Below are positions 45,303 to 54,550 of a stretch of 64,000 nt of DNA, piece after piece (positions within the stretch are counted from its first letter, which is position 1; every line of letters starts with the position of its first letter). Under the pieces are notes generated by a model that made no database searches, had not been told where the DNA came from, and saw nothing but the letters and a program-made list of their open reading frames with translations. Location of the stretch: the NCBI GenBank assembly GCA_963712655.1, contig CAVQIT010000006.1:434001-498000 (forward strand). Reading direction: 5' to 3'. This stretch comes from Pollutimonas sp963712655 (lineage in GTDB: Bacteria > Pseudomonadota > Gammaproteobacteria > Burkholderiales > Burkholderiaceae_B). Position numbers and translations under genes: made by a program.

Positions 45303-47251
45303 AGGTAGCCTCCATTGGTGGCTTCTCTGCGATGGCTTTCAGGGACGTGATCAATCATCGCTTTCGAGGTTACACCTGCAACGAAAATCTGCAGATGGGG
45401 AAGTTCATCACGAATATCCTTCAATCCCGAGAGCAGTTCACGAAGATCCTCTGGCGCGATTTCCTGCGCAGCGGGCGAATCGATCATGATCAGACCGGGG
45501 TGTCTTCCGACACCTCTTCGTTCACCGACCTGAATCATGGCGAGAACTGTGGCGACCTTCAGTCGCAGACGTTCGCCTTTCGTCACTTTGCTGAACGATG
45601 TCTCTGCGCCACCCTTCATCAGGATCAAACTCGCATTTCCGCGCAATTGAGCCTTCGATAAACTGTGCATGCCAAAGCGCTGGGCAAAATGAAGAAGGCT
45701 GGTGGAAACTTCTGTCAGAAATTCGTCGCGGACAGCTTTTGATCGTGTTTCCGTCTCGCTGACAATGGCCTTGAGTACAACAGCTTCGTCATCCGTGACT
45801 TCATCGCTACCAGGATCAAAACCTGCTTCTTCGAGGCGACCTTCGAGCACTGCGATCTCGTTGGCAAGAAGCTTTCGCGCATCGAATGACCCAAGCTGTA
45901 GCGTCAACGCTTCGCTCTTGGTTTGAATGCTCTCCAAATCTGCTTGCAAGGCTTGGAGGCTCTCATCGGCCAGACCACGGTTCTTCTGGGCCTTGTCGAA
46001 CGCCGCTTTCGATGCTTTGACGCTCGCCTCAAGCTCTTTCCTCAGAACATCCGCATCCTCGCTGCTGGAAATGTTCTCTCCGCATACCGAGCATGAATGG
46101 CTGGCAGCCTCCTTTTTCTTCCGTGCCTGATCGATCTCGTGATCACAACGCGGACAGCAGCTCGGGTCGAGTAAACGGAAGACCGAACCTGCCGCCGTCG
46201 AATCAAGGTGGGTTTGTAGCTCCCTGCGATCTTGCAGGTAGGCGGCATTTGCCTGCTGCTCTGCGAGCGTCTCTCGATCAAACCGCTCTTGCATCGCCTT
46301 CTCCCGACGCTTGGTTTCCGAGTACCTACCGCTAAGTACCGAGAGCTCAGCCTGGATCGCCTCATCCGAGGGTTGTGCAATCAGTGCTTCCCGCTTCTCT
46401 ACAAGCGTCGCTTCGATCTCCTTGACGCGGGATTGCTTAGCACGCGCACCTTGATTGCGACGGCGGACCTCCAGCTCATTTCCGGACTCGACGAGTTTCA
46501 GTGCCGCCGCTGCCGTGGCCAGTGTCGAAACCCATGGAACGCCCAAGTACATCTGCATCAAACGCGCCTGAGTTCCTGTCGTAGCAGGTAGATCACCGAG
46601 CACTACGTCATAGTTGGTGCCGATGAACATCGCACCCGACAACGCCGGCCAACCATGAACGACGGCATGGCCGGTCTTTTCTTCGGAGTCGCTTTCGCGC
46701 CATGTTGCAAGCCCCTCCATCGAAAACGCACGCAGAAAAAAGTCCGACATAACCATCTCGAACTGCTTGTCGCTATTGAAGGACGCTAACACCGTAGGGT
46801 TCGCCGTTGCCGATGAGCGTCGGCTCAGCGTGCCAGAGGCGCCATCCTGACAATCGAGTAGCACTTCATGTTCGAGCCCGTCGAGATCGAATCGCAAGCA
46901 GGCGTTGTGTATCCAGGTCCTGACATCATCCTGAAGATTCGGAGATGGCCTGCCGCGCATCAGCCAGCGTACGACTTCGATGATCGATGACTTCCCGCGT
47001 AGGTTTCGGTCCGTCATCATTCCCCAAAGTCCTTCGTTGAGGTCTGGCCATTCGAAGGTATAGAGTCCATCGTCCTCGACACCTTGCTTCGTTCCTCCGA
47101 AAACAATACTCAAAAGCTTCATCCTGCGCGGAGCGGGTAGCACCGGGGTTGGCACGATATGACGCGCGGTCAAAACTGATTCCACGCGATTCGTATCGAC
47201 CTTCGCTCGGCTTGCGATGGCATCCAGCCATTCCATGCTTTCTTTTGCCAT
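45296..47251 (-). CDS. SMC/RecN-like ATPase with zinc hook (ABC-3C-type)
   Basis: 651 aa. A nucleotide-binding loop at residues 82-90 (RNLRGKSSI) keeps GKSS but lacks the first Gly of a normal Walker A. A coiled coil runs from about 255 to 520 and carries a zinc hook: CCPRC (365-369) and CSVC (387-390). The signature/Walker B side is FSKVTKGERLRLKVATVLAM and GLIMIDSPAAQEIAPEDL. This is the form of the ATPases in ABC three-component conflict systems and RloC-like proteins. Its start has GGGGGAG at good spacing and lies 10 bp from the preceding stop. Confidence 0.8.
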   Translation of the reverse strand: MAKESMEWLDAIASRAKVDTNRVESVLTARHIVPTPVLPAPRRMKLLSIVFGGTKQGVEDDGLYTFEWPDLNEGLWGMMTDRNLRGKSSIIEVVRWLMRGRPSPNLQDDVRTWIHNACLRFDLDGLEHEVLLDCQDGASGTLSRRSSATANPTVLASFNSDKQFEMVMSDFFLRAFSMEGLATWRESDSEEKTGHAVVHGWPALSGAMFIGTNYDVVLGDLPATTGTQARLMQMYLGVPWVSTLATAAAALKLVESGNELEVRRRNQGARAKQSRVKEIEATLVEKREALIAQPSDEAIQAELSVLSGRYSETKRREKAMQERFDRETLAEQQANAAYLQDRRELQTHLDSTAAGSVFRLLDPSCCPRCDHEIDQARKKKEAASHSCSVCGENISSSEDADVLRKELEASVKASKAAFDKAQKNRGLADESLQALQADLESIQTKSEALTLQLGSFDARKLLANEIAVLEGRLEEAGFDPGSDEVTDDEAVVLKAIVSETETRSKAVRDEFLTEVSTSLLHFAQRFGMHSLSKAQLRGNASLILMKGGAETSFSKVTKGERLRLKVATVLAMIQVGERRGVGRHPGLIMIDSPAAQEIAPEDLRELLSGLKDIRDELPHLQIFVAGVTSKAMIDHVPESHRREATNGGYLW

Positions 47252-47261
47252 GTCTCCCCCT

Positions 47262-47894
47262 TCAAGCGGTTTGTTTGAGTTGATTCAGTCTTCGTTGCAC
47301 ATCGGTGCCAATAGGAGGAATGATCCCTCCGAGCTGAGTTTGAGCGTACGTTGCCTGCTCGTACTGCTTCTCCTTCAGAGCACCGCCGCCGCGTGTACCG
47401 GCAATGTCCGCGACTAATGCTGCGCGGTGTGCATACCATTCAAGAATTGGTTCCTGCACAACAGCATTCGAACAGACATCTACCCCGCGAACCGTCAGAA
47501 TGAAATTGGTTTCGTGGACCTTCACCTTCCCTTTGATGCCAGTGATGCGGACTAGGTCGCGTGATCGAAGCAAGGAAAGAGCATCGTCGAGGCGCTCGTA
47601 GGCACCAAACAGATAGCGAATCATTGGAATGCGCCGCAAGTCAGGCTCATCGCTTTCGAAGATCGCTTCCGCAGCTTGACGGTAGGTCGTATTGCCTGTG
47701 GCTTCGTAGCCGTCCAACAATTCGCTGGCGAGATAATCCGGGTTACGCATCCAAAAATCGAAGGCATGCAATCGCGCCTCGCCCTTGAAGATCTTGGCGA
47801 CTGCCGGGTCGTTCGGATCTGTCCATGGCATACCGCCGGCGTTCAGAATGAAAAGTATCCGGATTGCGTCGCGGTGAGGCGTTCGAGCATTCAC
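47262..47894 (-). CDS. Putative ABC-3C middle component
   Basis: 210 aa. LIKE many ABC-3C middle components it is small and winged-helix-like: DPAVAKIFKGEARLHAFDFW, YLASELLDGYEATG and RRIPMIRYLFGAYERLDDAL followed by LLRSRDLVRITG. It lies directly between a helical protein and the SMC-like ATPase, the usual position for this component, and overlaps the upstream gene by 4 bp (GTGA). Family assignment rests mainly on size, pattern and position. Confidence 0.6.
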   Translation of the reverse strand: MNARTPHRDAIRILFILNAGGMPWTDPNDPAVAKIFKGEARLHAFDFWMRNPDYLASELLDGYEATGNTTYRQAAEAIFESDEPDLRRIPMIRYLFGAYERLDDALSLLRSRDLVRITGIKGKVKVHETNFILTVRGVDVCSNAVVQEPILEWYAHRAALVADIAGTRGGGALKEKQYEQATYAQTQLGGIIPPIGTDVQRRLNQLKQTA

Positions 47895-48805
47895 ACGTTC
47901 CCCTTTTTTCTAAGCATCAGTTGAATCATCGCGAACAGGCGATGGAACAGATAATCGACATGATCCACATCAATGACGGCGACTTGGTTGACTTCTGAGT
48001 GCCGGATGAGATGGCTATTGCCAATTGAGGTCAGTTCGATCGCTTCCGCTTCCAGCCGTGACCGCAAAGATGGTTCTGCTACCACGGCATCAAGGATGAT
48101 CTTGATCGACCGCTTCTTATCGCCAGGGTCCGCCAGTGACTTGAGCCGTTCCCACGCATCCCACAAGCGTTCAAGCGCTTCGCGGCGCACCAATGGATTG
48201 CGGTCCGAAAACTTGGACCGGCACTCGTCGAGCATGTTGTCGAGCGTGCGATCTCCCGTATTGAAAATCGTTCGTTTCAGTTCTTCGCCAAGCACCGGCG
48301 GGAGCACTCGTTCAATTCGACCATTGGGCAGCATCTCGAACGCAACCCCGTTGCGCGCGAAGATGCGATTGACGGTCACGCGGAAGTCCTCCTGCCTCGC
48401 TTCCTGGTCGAAGGTCAGGTGGTGATGACTGAAGAAGTCGTGATACTTCCCCGAGATCGGCTTTGCCACTGACGCGTGAACGAATTCGATGAAGTCCAAG
48501 ACGAGCAAGCTGTCCGGCGCGAACGGCTGGCGCTTGGCAAAGTAGCCCTCCCCATCAAGAGAGACTGTCTCCAACGGCCAAGCCAGACCCGGCATTTCTG
48601 CGCTTACGGAAGCCGCCAAGGCGTCGGCATCGCCGCCGCAAGTGGCTTGTCCATCCGGGCAGCGCTCGGGAAAGCGCAGGCCGAATGCGCCGCTATTGAT
48701 CAACGCCTGTACCGTTGCCACGAGGCCCGCCCAGACAGTGGGCGAAATCACCTGCTCGGTGCGTGCGCGCGGACCGTTCTGACGATCGCTGAAGTAGTCG
48801 CTCAT
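47891..48805 (-). CDS. Helical (HEPN-like) protein of the defence cluster
   Basis: 304 aa from ATG 48805 (GGAG 8 nt upstream). The middle and end contain NGVAFEMLPNGRIERVLPPV, TGDRTLDNMLDECRSKFSDR, RREALERLWDAWERLKSL and IGNSHLIRHSEVNQVAV ... YLFHRLFAMI, a pattern shared with several abortive-infection proteins that carry HEPN-like domains. No catalytic R-x4-6-H motif is obvious except IRHSE. The gene overlaps the next by 4 bp. Its function is unknown; a sensor or scaffold role is possible. Confidence 0.6.
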   Translation of the reverse strand: MSDYFSDRQNGPRARTEQVISPTVWAGLVATVQALINSGAFGLRFPERCPDGQATCGGDADALAASVSAEMPGLAWPLETVSLDGEGYFAKRQPFAPDSLLVLDFIEFVHASVAKPISGKYHDFFSHHHLTFDQEARQEDFRVTVNRIFARNGVAFEMLPNGRIERVLPPVLGEELKRTIFNTGDRTLDNMLDECRSKFSDRNPLVRREALERLWDAWERLKSLADPGDKKRSIKIILDAVVAEPSLRSRLEAEAIELTSIGNSHLIRHSEVNQVAVIDVDHVDYLFHRLFAMIQLMLRKKGNV

Positions 48806-48890
48806 CACGTTGACTCCGTTCGCGGCCACGACGCGATGGTGGCGACGTGTCTATCCAAAAATTTCATTCCCCTGCGCAGGACCATGGTGT

Positions 48891-51890
48891 TCATGCTTGT
48901 GGCCTCAGCAGCGACGCGCTAGCTAGACCAATGCATGCTTCTAGCCGCTCGCCGCTCAAGTCGTTCACGGCTTCCGGCGTCATGCATCCGGCGTTGAAGA
49001 GCCCGAGGTATTGCCCCCTAGCAAGAGCGAGCGGCAAGTTTGTGAGCGTCAACGCACCGGCCGGAAGGCCAAATTCGAGTCGTTGCAGGACTTCGTCGAG
49101 TCCCGCCAGGAACGTGGGTTGGTCCGGGAGGAGCGCCGACAGGATTTGGTGCGTCGAGCGCAGGTGAAAGCGGGTCGCGTCGGCGATTCCGATGATGTTC
49201 CCGTATCCGACAGCGCCTCCGAAGGGCGTGGTCGAGAACCGCTTCTCCAACACGTCGACGGGGGTGCCCTCGATCCAGTCGTACAAGAGCGCCGCGCGCT
49301 TGCATCGGCACCAGAACTCAATCTCGTCCCGGCAATATCGCTGCAGTGCCTGCGTCATCGCATGCCCATAACGCTGCGCCACATCATTGGCGCGCACGCT
49401 CTCCGACCGCCCCCGCTTCATGACCGGTGTGTAGATCGCATCCATTTCGTCGAGGACCTGCACCATCGCCAGCACCTGGTTGGGCGACGTCTGTGCGGCG
49501 TTCAGTTGTTTCATCAACTCGACCAGCCGCAGGCTCGACTCAAACGACAAGGACGAAGCGCCGCAGGCGCGTCCGAGCAAGGTCAGGTGGATCAACTCGC
49601 CCTCGCGCTCGGCCAGCCCGGCCTGTAGCAGGCGCTCGACCAACGCGGTGACTTCATGCTCCACGATAGCGATCCATTGCGGGTTTGCGCGTGATGCAGA
49701 GTAGCCGCCGAACGTGTTGACCAGGAGGCCAGGAATTTCGGTGGCGCGCACACCCCGAACCTGGCTAAGCAAGCGCAATGTCCATGTCGGCAGGTCGCGC
49801 TGCTGGAAGGATGACTTCACGTCTTCAGGCACGCCGAGCACGTACTTCTGGAACAGTTGCGCGCGTTCCATCGGCGTGTCGGCAAGGATGATGGCCTTAC
49901 CGGTCTCGTTGTATCCGAGCCGTCCCGCCCGTCCTGCCATGTTCTTGTACTCGGCGACGGTGAATGGGCGGCCGTCCTCACCGACGAACTCGTTTTCGGC
50001 CAGGATCACCGTCGATGCCGGCGTGTTGATACCGGCAGCTAGCGTCGTGGTGGCCACCAGCGCATGGATACCGCCGCCACCGTTGCGATAACCTTTCTCG
50101 ACGGCTTCGCGCTCCGCGCGCAAGAGATTGGTGTTGTGGAACGCGGTACCCCCCGCAAGGCATTCCCGCAGATCCTGGGAGGCGCCGGTCAGATCCTGAG
50201 TCGGCAGCACGTCCAGGACGGTCGTCGCAGGACCCAGGCCCAATTCCTTGGACAAGTATTTGGCGCAGCCCTGTGCCGGACCACGCATGTTGCGGAAAAC
50301 CAGCAACTTCTCGCCCTGTGCAACCAGTTGCTGAACCAGCGGCACGATCACGTCTTGCGAGCTGGGCTTGTCGCGACGCTGCACGATGCGATGCGCAGGC
50401 AACAGGGCTTCGGTCTTGGTAGTGCCGTCCGCATCGACGAACTGGAACGTCCCGCGCCGATCGAGCACGCCCTCGACCAGGGGCACAGGCCGCTCGCGGG
50501 ACATCAGCAAGGGCAGGTCGAGCCAGCGATCGAAGCTGTTGAGGTTGCCAATGACCGCCGACAAGATCACCAGTTGCGGCTCTATGCCGCGCTGACGCGC
50601 CCGCAGCAGAAGCGCGAAAATCAACTCGACCGTAATGCCTCGATTCGGGTCCGTAATGAACTGGCCCTCGTCAAGTACGACGAGGCCGAGCTGGTTGAGC
50701 AGGCGCGGCGAGCCGAGCGCCAGATTAAGAAAGGTTTCGTAGGTGAAGAAACCTAGGTCATAGCGACCGCCCAACACGGGGCCAATGCCATCCGTTGCAT
50801 CACCGCTGCACCGAACAACGCGCAGGCCCGCGGGTCCGTATCGCTCGCTGAACTCCTCGAACTTCTCGTTGACCAGCGCCCGATACGGCAGCAGAAACGC
50901 CGCTTTCTTGCCGGCGGTGACTGCCTGAATCGCAGCCAGTTCGCCGATCATGGTCTTACCCGAGCTGGTCGGCGCGACCACCAGCAGCGATCTGCCGGAC
51001 AGTACGCCGTGTTCGTTGACTGCCTTGAGTTGCAGCGCGTTGAGGCCTCGCGGGAAGTCCGTCGTCCACTGATCGACGATTTCCGGCGGAAAGCCGTGCG
51101 CGGAAAATTCCGCAAATGAGCCCGACATTTGCTGGACCGCTCTGGCCGGGAACGCAGCGGCGTAGTTGTCACCACGCTTAAGGGCTGGAAACACAAGGCC
51201 ACCCTGGACGTTGCCCAGGAATACAGGCGTCTGCGTCACGCTGATGCGCTCGGCCTCGACACGCGCCAGCCGGATGATCTCGCCGGCGATTTCTGGGAAG
51301 CTGACCGAGTCGCCGACCGCACCCGTCAACGCCTCGATCACGGCATGCGTAAGCAGTCCGTGTCCGGTGCCCGGCTGCTCCCAGGCAGATTCGTTGGTTG
51401 CACAGGCGGCAAGCAAAATGCGCCCTTCGCCGTAAATCCCAGTCAACGCAAATGCGCTTCGCGGGCGCGCTGCAGCCTCCAGCACGCGTGCAGGCGCCTG
51501 CCCGCTGAAGCAGCAGTCAAGCACGCACAGCACCGCACGCGCCTTCGTCGCCTTGAAGGCATCGGCCAAGCCCGCCATCGACAGGCCTGTGCTGGAAAGA
51601 TCGGCTGCGTTGGTATCGAACAGGACCAGGTTTCCATCGGGAGAGCCGTGCCCAGCGAATGTGATGACGACCACGTCGTCCTGGCCCGCGGCCGACAGCG
51701 TTCCGAGGATGGCCTGCGACACCTCTGCATGCGTGGCGGCCTCATCGACAAGCAGTCGGCCAGCCAAGCCTTCGACAGTGTCGGTGAACAGCGCCCACAA
51801 CGCCGTCGCATCGCGGCGGGCCCCGCCCAGTTCGGGGATCGTCGCATCGAGATGTTTGTTGATGCCCACGAAAATTGCTTTGATCTCCAT
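48891..51890 (-). CDS. Caspase fused to a Ski2-like SF2 helicase
   Basis: 999 aa. Residues 1-235 form a caspase: VGINKHLDATIPELGGARRD, catalytic His81 in VVITFAGHGSP, Cys127 in LCVLDCCFSGQ. Residues about 285-700 are a superfamily 2 helicase: Walker A VVAPTSSGKTMIGELAA (306-313), motif II VVLDEGQFI (DEGQ instead of DEVH), motif III LSAVIGN, motif V VATTTLAAGINTPA and motif VI NMAGRAGRLGYNETGKA. A helical C-terminal domain of 300 residues follows. ATG 51890 has GGGAG upstream. It opens the cluster and couples nucleic-acid sensing to protease action; that coupling is inferred. Confidence 0.88.
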   Translation of the reverse strand: MEIKAIFVGINKHLDATIPELGGARRDATALWALFTDTVEGLAGRLLVDEAATHAEVSQAILGTLSAAGQDDVVVITFAGHGSPDGNLVLFDTNAADLSSTGLSMAGLADAFKATKARAVLCVLDCCFSGQAPARVLEAAARPRSAFALTGIYGEGRILLAACATNESAWEQPGTGHGLLTHAVIEALTGAVGDSVSFPEIAGEIIRLARVEAERISVTQTPVFLGNVQGGLVFPALKRGDNYAAAFPARAVQQMSGSFAEFSAHGFPPEIVDQWTTDFPRGLNALQLKAVNEHGVLSGRSLLVVAPTSSGKTMIGELAAIQAVTAGKKAAFLLPYRALVNEKFEEFSERYGPAGLRVVRCSGDATDGIGPVLGGRYDLGFFTYETFLNLALGSPRLLNQLGLVVLDEGQFITDPNRGITVELIFALLLRARQRGIEPQLVILSAVIGNLNSFDRWLDLPLLMSRERPVPLVEGVLDRRGTFQFVDADGTTKTEALLPAHRIVQRRDKPSSQDVIVPLVQQLVAQGEKLLVFRNMRGPAQGCAKYLSKELGLGPATTVLDVLPTQDLTGASQDLRECLAGGTAFHNTNLLRAEREAVEKGYRNGGGGIHALVATTTLAAGINTPASTVILAENEFVGEDGRPFTVAEYKNMAGRAGRLGYNETGKAIILADTPMERAQLFQKYVLGVPEDVKSSFQQRDLPTWTLRLLSQVRGVRATEIPGLLVNTFGGYSASRANPQWIAIVEHEVTALVERLLQAGLAEREGELIHLTLLGRACGASSLSFESSLRLVELMKQLNAAQTSPNQVLAMVQVLDEMDAIYTPVMKRGRSESVRANDVAQRYGHAMTQALQRYCRDEIEFWCRCKRAALLYDWIEGTPVDVLEKRFSTTPFGGAVGYGNIIGIADATRFHLRSTHQILSALLPDQPTFLAGLDEVLQRLEFGLPAGALTLTNLPLALARGQYLGLFNAGCMTPEAVNDLSGERLEACIGLASASLLRPQA

Positions 51891-51978
51891 GCCGCTCCCT
51901 AGCTTCCAACTCGGTAGATGCCTTTCGGCAGGGATGCATCTAGCAGGGGATTCTTGGTCATCTGTGTTTCTCGGAAGA

Positions 51979-52554
51979 TCAGAGAATGGAGCGGTAAGTA
52001 GCGAGCACCTTGGCGGTTTGAACCAAACCTTGGCGCAGCAATATGTCGAGGTAGCGGTCCACCTCGATCGGCGGATTCCTCAGTTGGGCTCGTTGGCGCT
52101 GTGCGGCCGACACGACCGCGGCCGTGTCTAAGTCCAATAGGTTGTCCACGAACTCATCGGGATGCTGTGATTCGATGCAGTAGGGGGCCAGCATCTCTGT
52201 CGGGAAATCCCTCTGGTTGAAGGTCACGATCACGCTTGCCCCACAGCGAATCGCCGCCGCCAACACGTGGCGGTCGTCTGGGTCGGGCAGAGTCAGCCCG
52301 GCCACAAGATCTTCATACCCCTCCACCAAGCCGTCAGGAATAGCGCGATCCATCAGATCGGATGTCCGGTTGACCTGCTCCCTGGTTAGATCGGGACGGT
52401 TGATCAGCAGATTGCGCTTCCACTCCTCATGAATGGCCTGGCTCCATCGCGCCCGAAATCTTCCTGACAGGCCCAGCCACATGAGGAAGTCCCGCAACGG
52501 CGCGGGATAAAGAACGCACGCGTCGTAGACAGCTGTGAAGGGGGAATGTCTCAT
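51979..52554 (-). CDS. PIN-domain toxin
   Basis: 191 aa. A PIN nuclease: first acidic residue in AVYDACVLYPAPLRDFLMWL, Glu in AIHEEWKRNLL, and the DPDDRHVLAAAIRCGASVIV motif with TFNQRDFP. It overlaps the upstream HTH gene by 4 bp (ATGA), the order antitoxin-toxin. It should cleave tRNA or mRNA when free. It sits between integrase and defence cluster, so it probably stabilises the island. Confidence 0.88.
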   Translation of the reverse strand: MRHSPFTAVYDACVLYPAPLRDFLMWLGLSGRFRARWSQAIHEEWKRNLLINRPDLTREQVNRTSDLMDRAIPDGLVEGYEDLVAGLTLPDPDDRHVLAAAIRCGASVIVTFNQRDFPTEMLAPYCIESQHPDEFVDNLLDLDTAAVVSAAQRQRAQLRNPPIEVDRYLDILLRQGLVQTAKVLATYRSIL

Positions 52555-53021
52555 TCGTACCCCATTCCCAACTCCTGCGACTGCTGGGTGAGTTCAGCCA
52601 TCGCTTGCTCGCTGGCGTGCTCACGCGCTTCCTTGTACTGCATCAGGTCGGCAAACCTCACCCTACGGTGCTTGCCGGTCCGATGAAACGCTAGCCCCCC
52701 ATCTTCCAGCAGTTTGACAAAATGGGGACGGGATACGTTGAGCAGATCCGCCGCCTCTTGGGTCGTCAGTTCGGCATGGACAGGCACAACCTTCACGGCG
52801 TTGCCATCGGCCAGTTCGGCCAAAATATCCACCAGCAAGCGTAGCGCCGAGGTAGGAAGCTCCACTTGGTGTGCCTGCTTCTGGTCGTCGAATATCTGGA
52901 TGTGCTGCGTCTCAAATTGGGTGGCTAAGTAGGCCGCCAAGGCCCGTTGACCCTGCACGGCCGCCTTCACCTCTCCCTCGGCGGGCAGGCTCATCATCTT
53001 GGATTGGGCAGTGGTGGTCAT
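52551..53021 (-). CDS. HTH antitoxin of the PIN pair (excisionase-type DNA-binding)
   Basis: 156 aa. The helix-turn-helix is AELTTQEAADLLNVSRPHFV, KLLEDGGLAFHRTGKHRRVR, the MerR/excisionase-like form used by antitoxins of PIN toxins. The start ATG 53021 has AGGAG at good spacing. The C-terminal helices (HASEQAMAELTQQSQELGMG) would wrap the toxin. The upstream 53022-53157 is A+T-rich with a TTCGAA-type short palindrome at about 53062. Confidence 0.85.
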   Translation of the reverse strand: MTTTAQSKMMSLPAEGEVKAAVQGQRALAAYLATQFETQHIQIFDDQKQAHQVELPTSALRLLVDILAELADGNAVKVVPVHAELTTQEAADLLNVSRPHFVKLLEDGGLAFHRTGKHRRVRFADLMQYKEAREHASEQAMAELTQQSQELGMGYE

Positions 53022-53157
53022 GATTACTCCTAGGGGAAAAAGCGATTACAAAATCATTTTATTCGAAATATCCGAAAAACGCAATAATCGAAACACCCTC
53101 CACCATAGGCTGGGAGAACTCACTTCCTAGCAAGATCACTTCGACAGCTGTCTGAAG

Positions 53158-54429
53158 CTACGATCTCCAGTCATGATCACCGCCAACATGCGCGGGAGCT
53201 ACCGAGTTTTCCGGAAGCAGCTTCGGTACATGGCCTCGCGTGTCGATCCAGGCATCCACCATGTCCGCCCACTCTTGCAACATGTGTCGCCGCTGTTCGG
53301 CATACTCAGCCTTGTTGTAGATCGAGCGCGAGGACCGTTTGTCTTCATGCGCTAGGCACTTTTCGATCCAATCCCGGTTGAAGCCCAATTCGTGCAACAA
53401 CGTCGACCCAGTACGGCGCAAGTCATGGACAGTGAACGGCTCCAGCGTCAAGCCTGCAGCCTTGGCCCTCTCGACCACGAGCTGCGTGACTCGATTCAGA
53501 GTTGCCTTGGACATGCAACGGTCTGCGTTGTAGCGCGACGGCAGAACAAACTTGGAACCGGCCGCACAGGTATGCAGCGCCACGAAAATGTCGAGCGCCT
53601 GGCGCGAAAGATAAACCACGTGCGGCCTCCTCCGCTTCATCCGCTGCTTTGGGATCGTCCAGGTGGCCTTTTCGAAATCGACCTCATCCCACGTCGCCTC
53701 GATCAGTTCGCTCTTTCGCACCAACGTCAGCAAGATCATCCGCAACGCTAGCCGGATAGTCGGATAGGTAGCCACAGACTCCAATTGCTTGGACATCAGG
53801 TGGATTTCCTTTGGAGACAAGGCACGATCCTTCGGCACGAAAGTCGCAATGGAAGCCGCATCGACGTTATCAGCAGGATTTGCCACCTTCTCCCCATGCA
53901 GATTCGCGTAACCATATATCTGCTTCACAAGGTCCCGAATTTGAAGGGCGGTCGCTGGAGCACCCCGCGCTTTCACGCGCATGCACAGAGCGCGCAGGTC
54001 CTCTCCATGGATCTCGCCCAGAAGGCGCTTTTTGAAAGCGGGAAGAATATCGCGATCCAGTACGCTCTTTCGCATCGAGCGGGTCGACTCGGCCATGGCG
54101 GCCCCATAAAGCCACCGGATGGCATGATCGCTGAAAGTCTGAGCTTCCGGCCCACGCCCCTTCTCTCGCTGCTTCTGTAGTGCTGGTGAAGTGCCCTCGC
54201 TCAGCAGCCGCCTGGCATGTCGCAGTTTTTCTCGGGCGTCGGCTAGTGAGATACCTCCGAAGCCATAACGACCTATGGTCAGCGTCTCTCGCCGGCCGTT
54301 GATCCGGTAGTCGTATCGGAAGGTAATAGTGCCTTTCGGCGAAACGACGGCATACATGCCATCGCGATCGGTGACCTTGTAAAGGGTCGCGCGAGGTTTC
54401 AAGTTCCGCAGGGCAAGGTCTGTAAGCAC
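53158..54429 (-). CDS. Tyrosine recombinase/integrase of island B
   Basis: 423 aa. Same domain order as the island A integrase: DUF4102 arm-binding region, SAM-like domain (MAESTRSMRKSVLDRDILPA), catalytic HDLRRTGSTLLHELGFNRDW, LAHEDKRSSRSIYNKAEYAE with the nucleophile Tyr. GTG 54429 has AGGAGA upstream and matches the ATG of the other integrase, so I prefer it to the ATG at 54468. It sits next to the attachment site in the guaA tail, the place used by many guaA-specific islands. Confidence 0.93.
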   Translation of the reverse strand: MLTDLALRNLKPRATLYKVTDRDGMYAVVSPKGTITFRYDYRINGRRETLTIGRYGFGGISLADAREKLRHARRLLSEGTSPALQKQREKGRGPEAQTFSDHAIRWLYGAAMAESTRSMRKSVLDRDILPAFKKRLLGEIHGEDLRALCMRVKARGAPATALQIRDLVKQIYGYANLHGEKVANPADNVDAASIATFVPKDRALSPKEIHLMSKQLESVATYPTIRLALRMILLTLVRKSELIEATWDEVDFEKATWTIPKQRMKRRRPHVVYLSRQALDIFVALHTCAAGSKFVLPSRYNADRCMSKATLNRVTQLVVERAKAAGLTLEPFTVHDLRRTGSTLLHELGFNRDWIEKCLAHEDKRSSRSIYNKAEYAEQRRHMLQEWADMVDAWIDTRGHVPKLLPENSVAPAHVGGDHDWRS

Positions 54430-54515
54430 GGGAATAGTCTCCTGATTGAAACGGCCGATTGCCGTCACCTATCACGAGACCTGCATACCCTTGCGAGCCC
54501 GCATAAATCCTGATT

Positions 54516-54550
54516 TGTAAAAGAAAAAACTACCGTCAAAGACGGTAGTT
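54516..54550 (-). terminator. Rho-independent terminator between guaA and the integrase
   Basis: AACTACCGTC and GACGGTAGTT (54528-54550, 3-nt loop) form a perfect 10-bp stem; on the minus strand a TTTTTTCTTTT run follows. It would end guaA transcription inside the island. A shorter version (TACCGTC/GACGGTA) is at the matching place of island A. The stem also contains the repeated TACCGTC motif. Confidence 0.75.
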
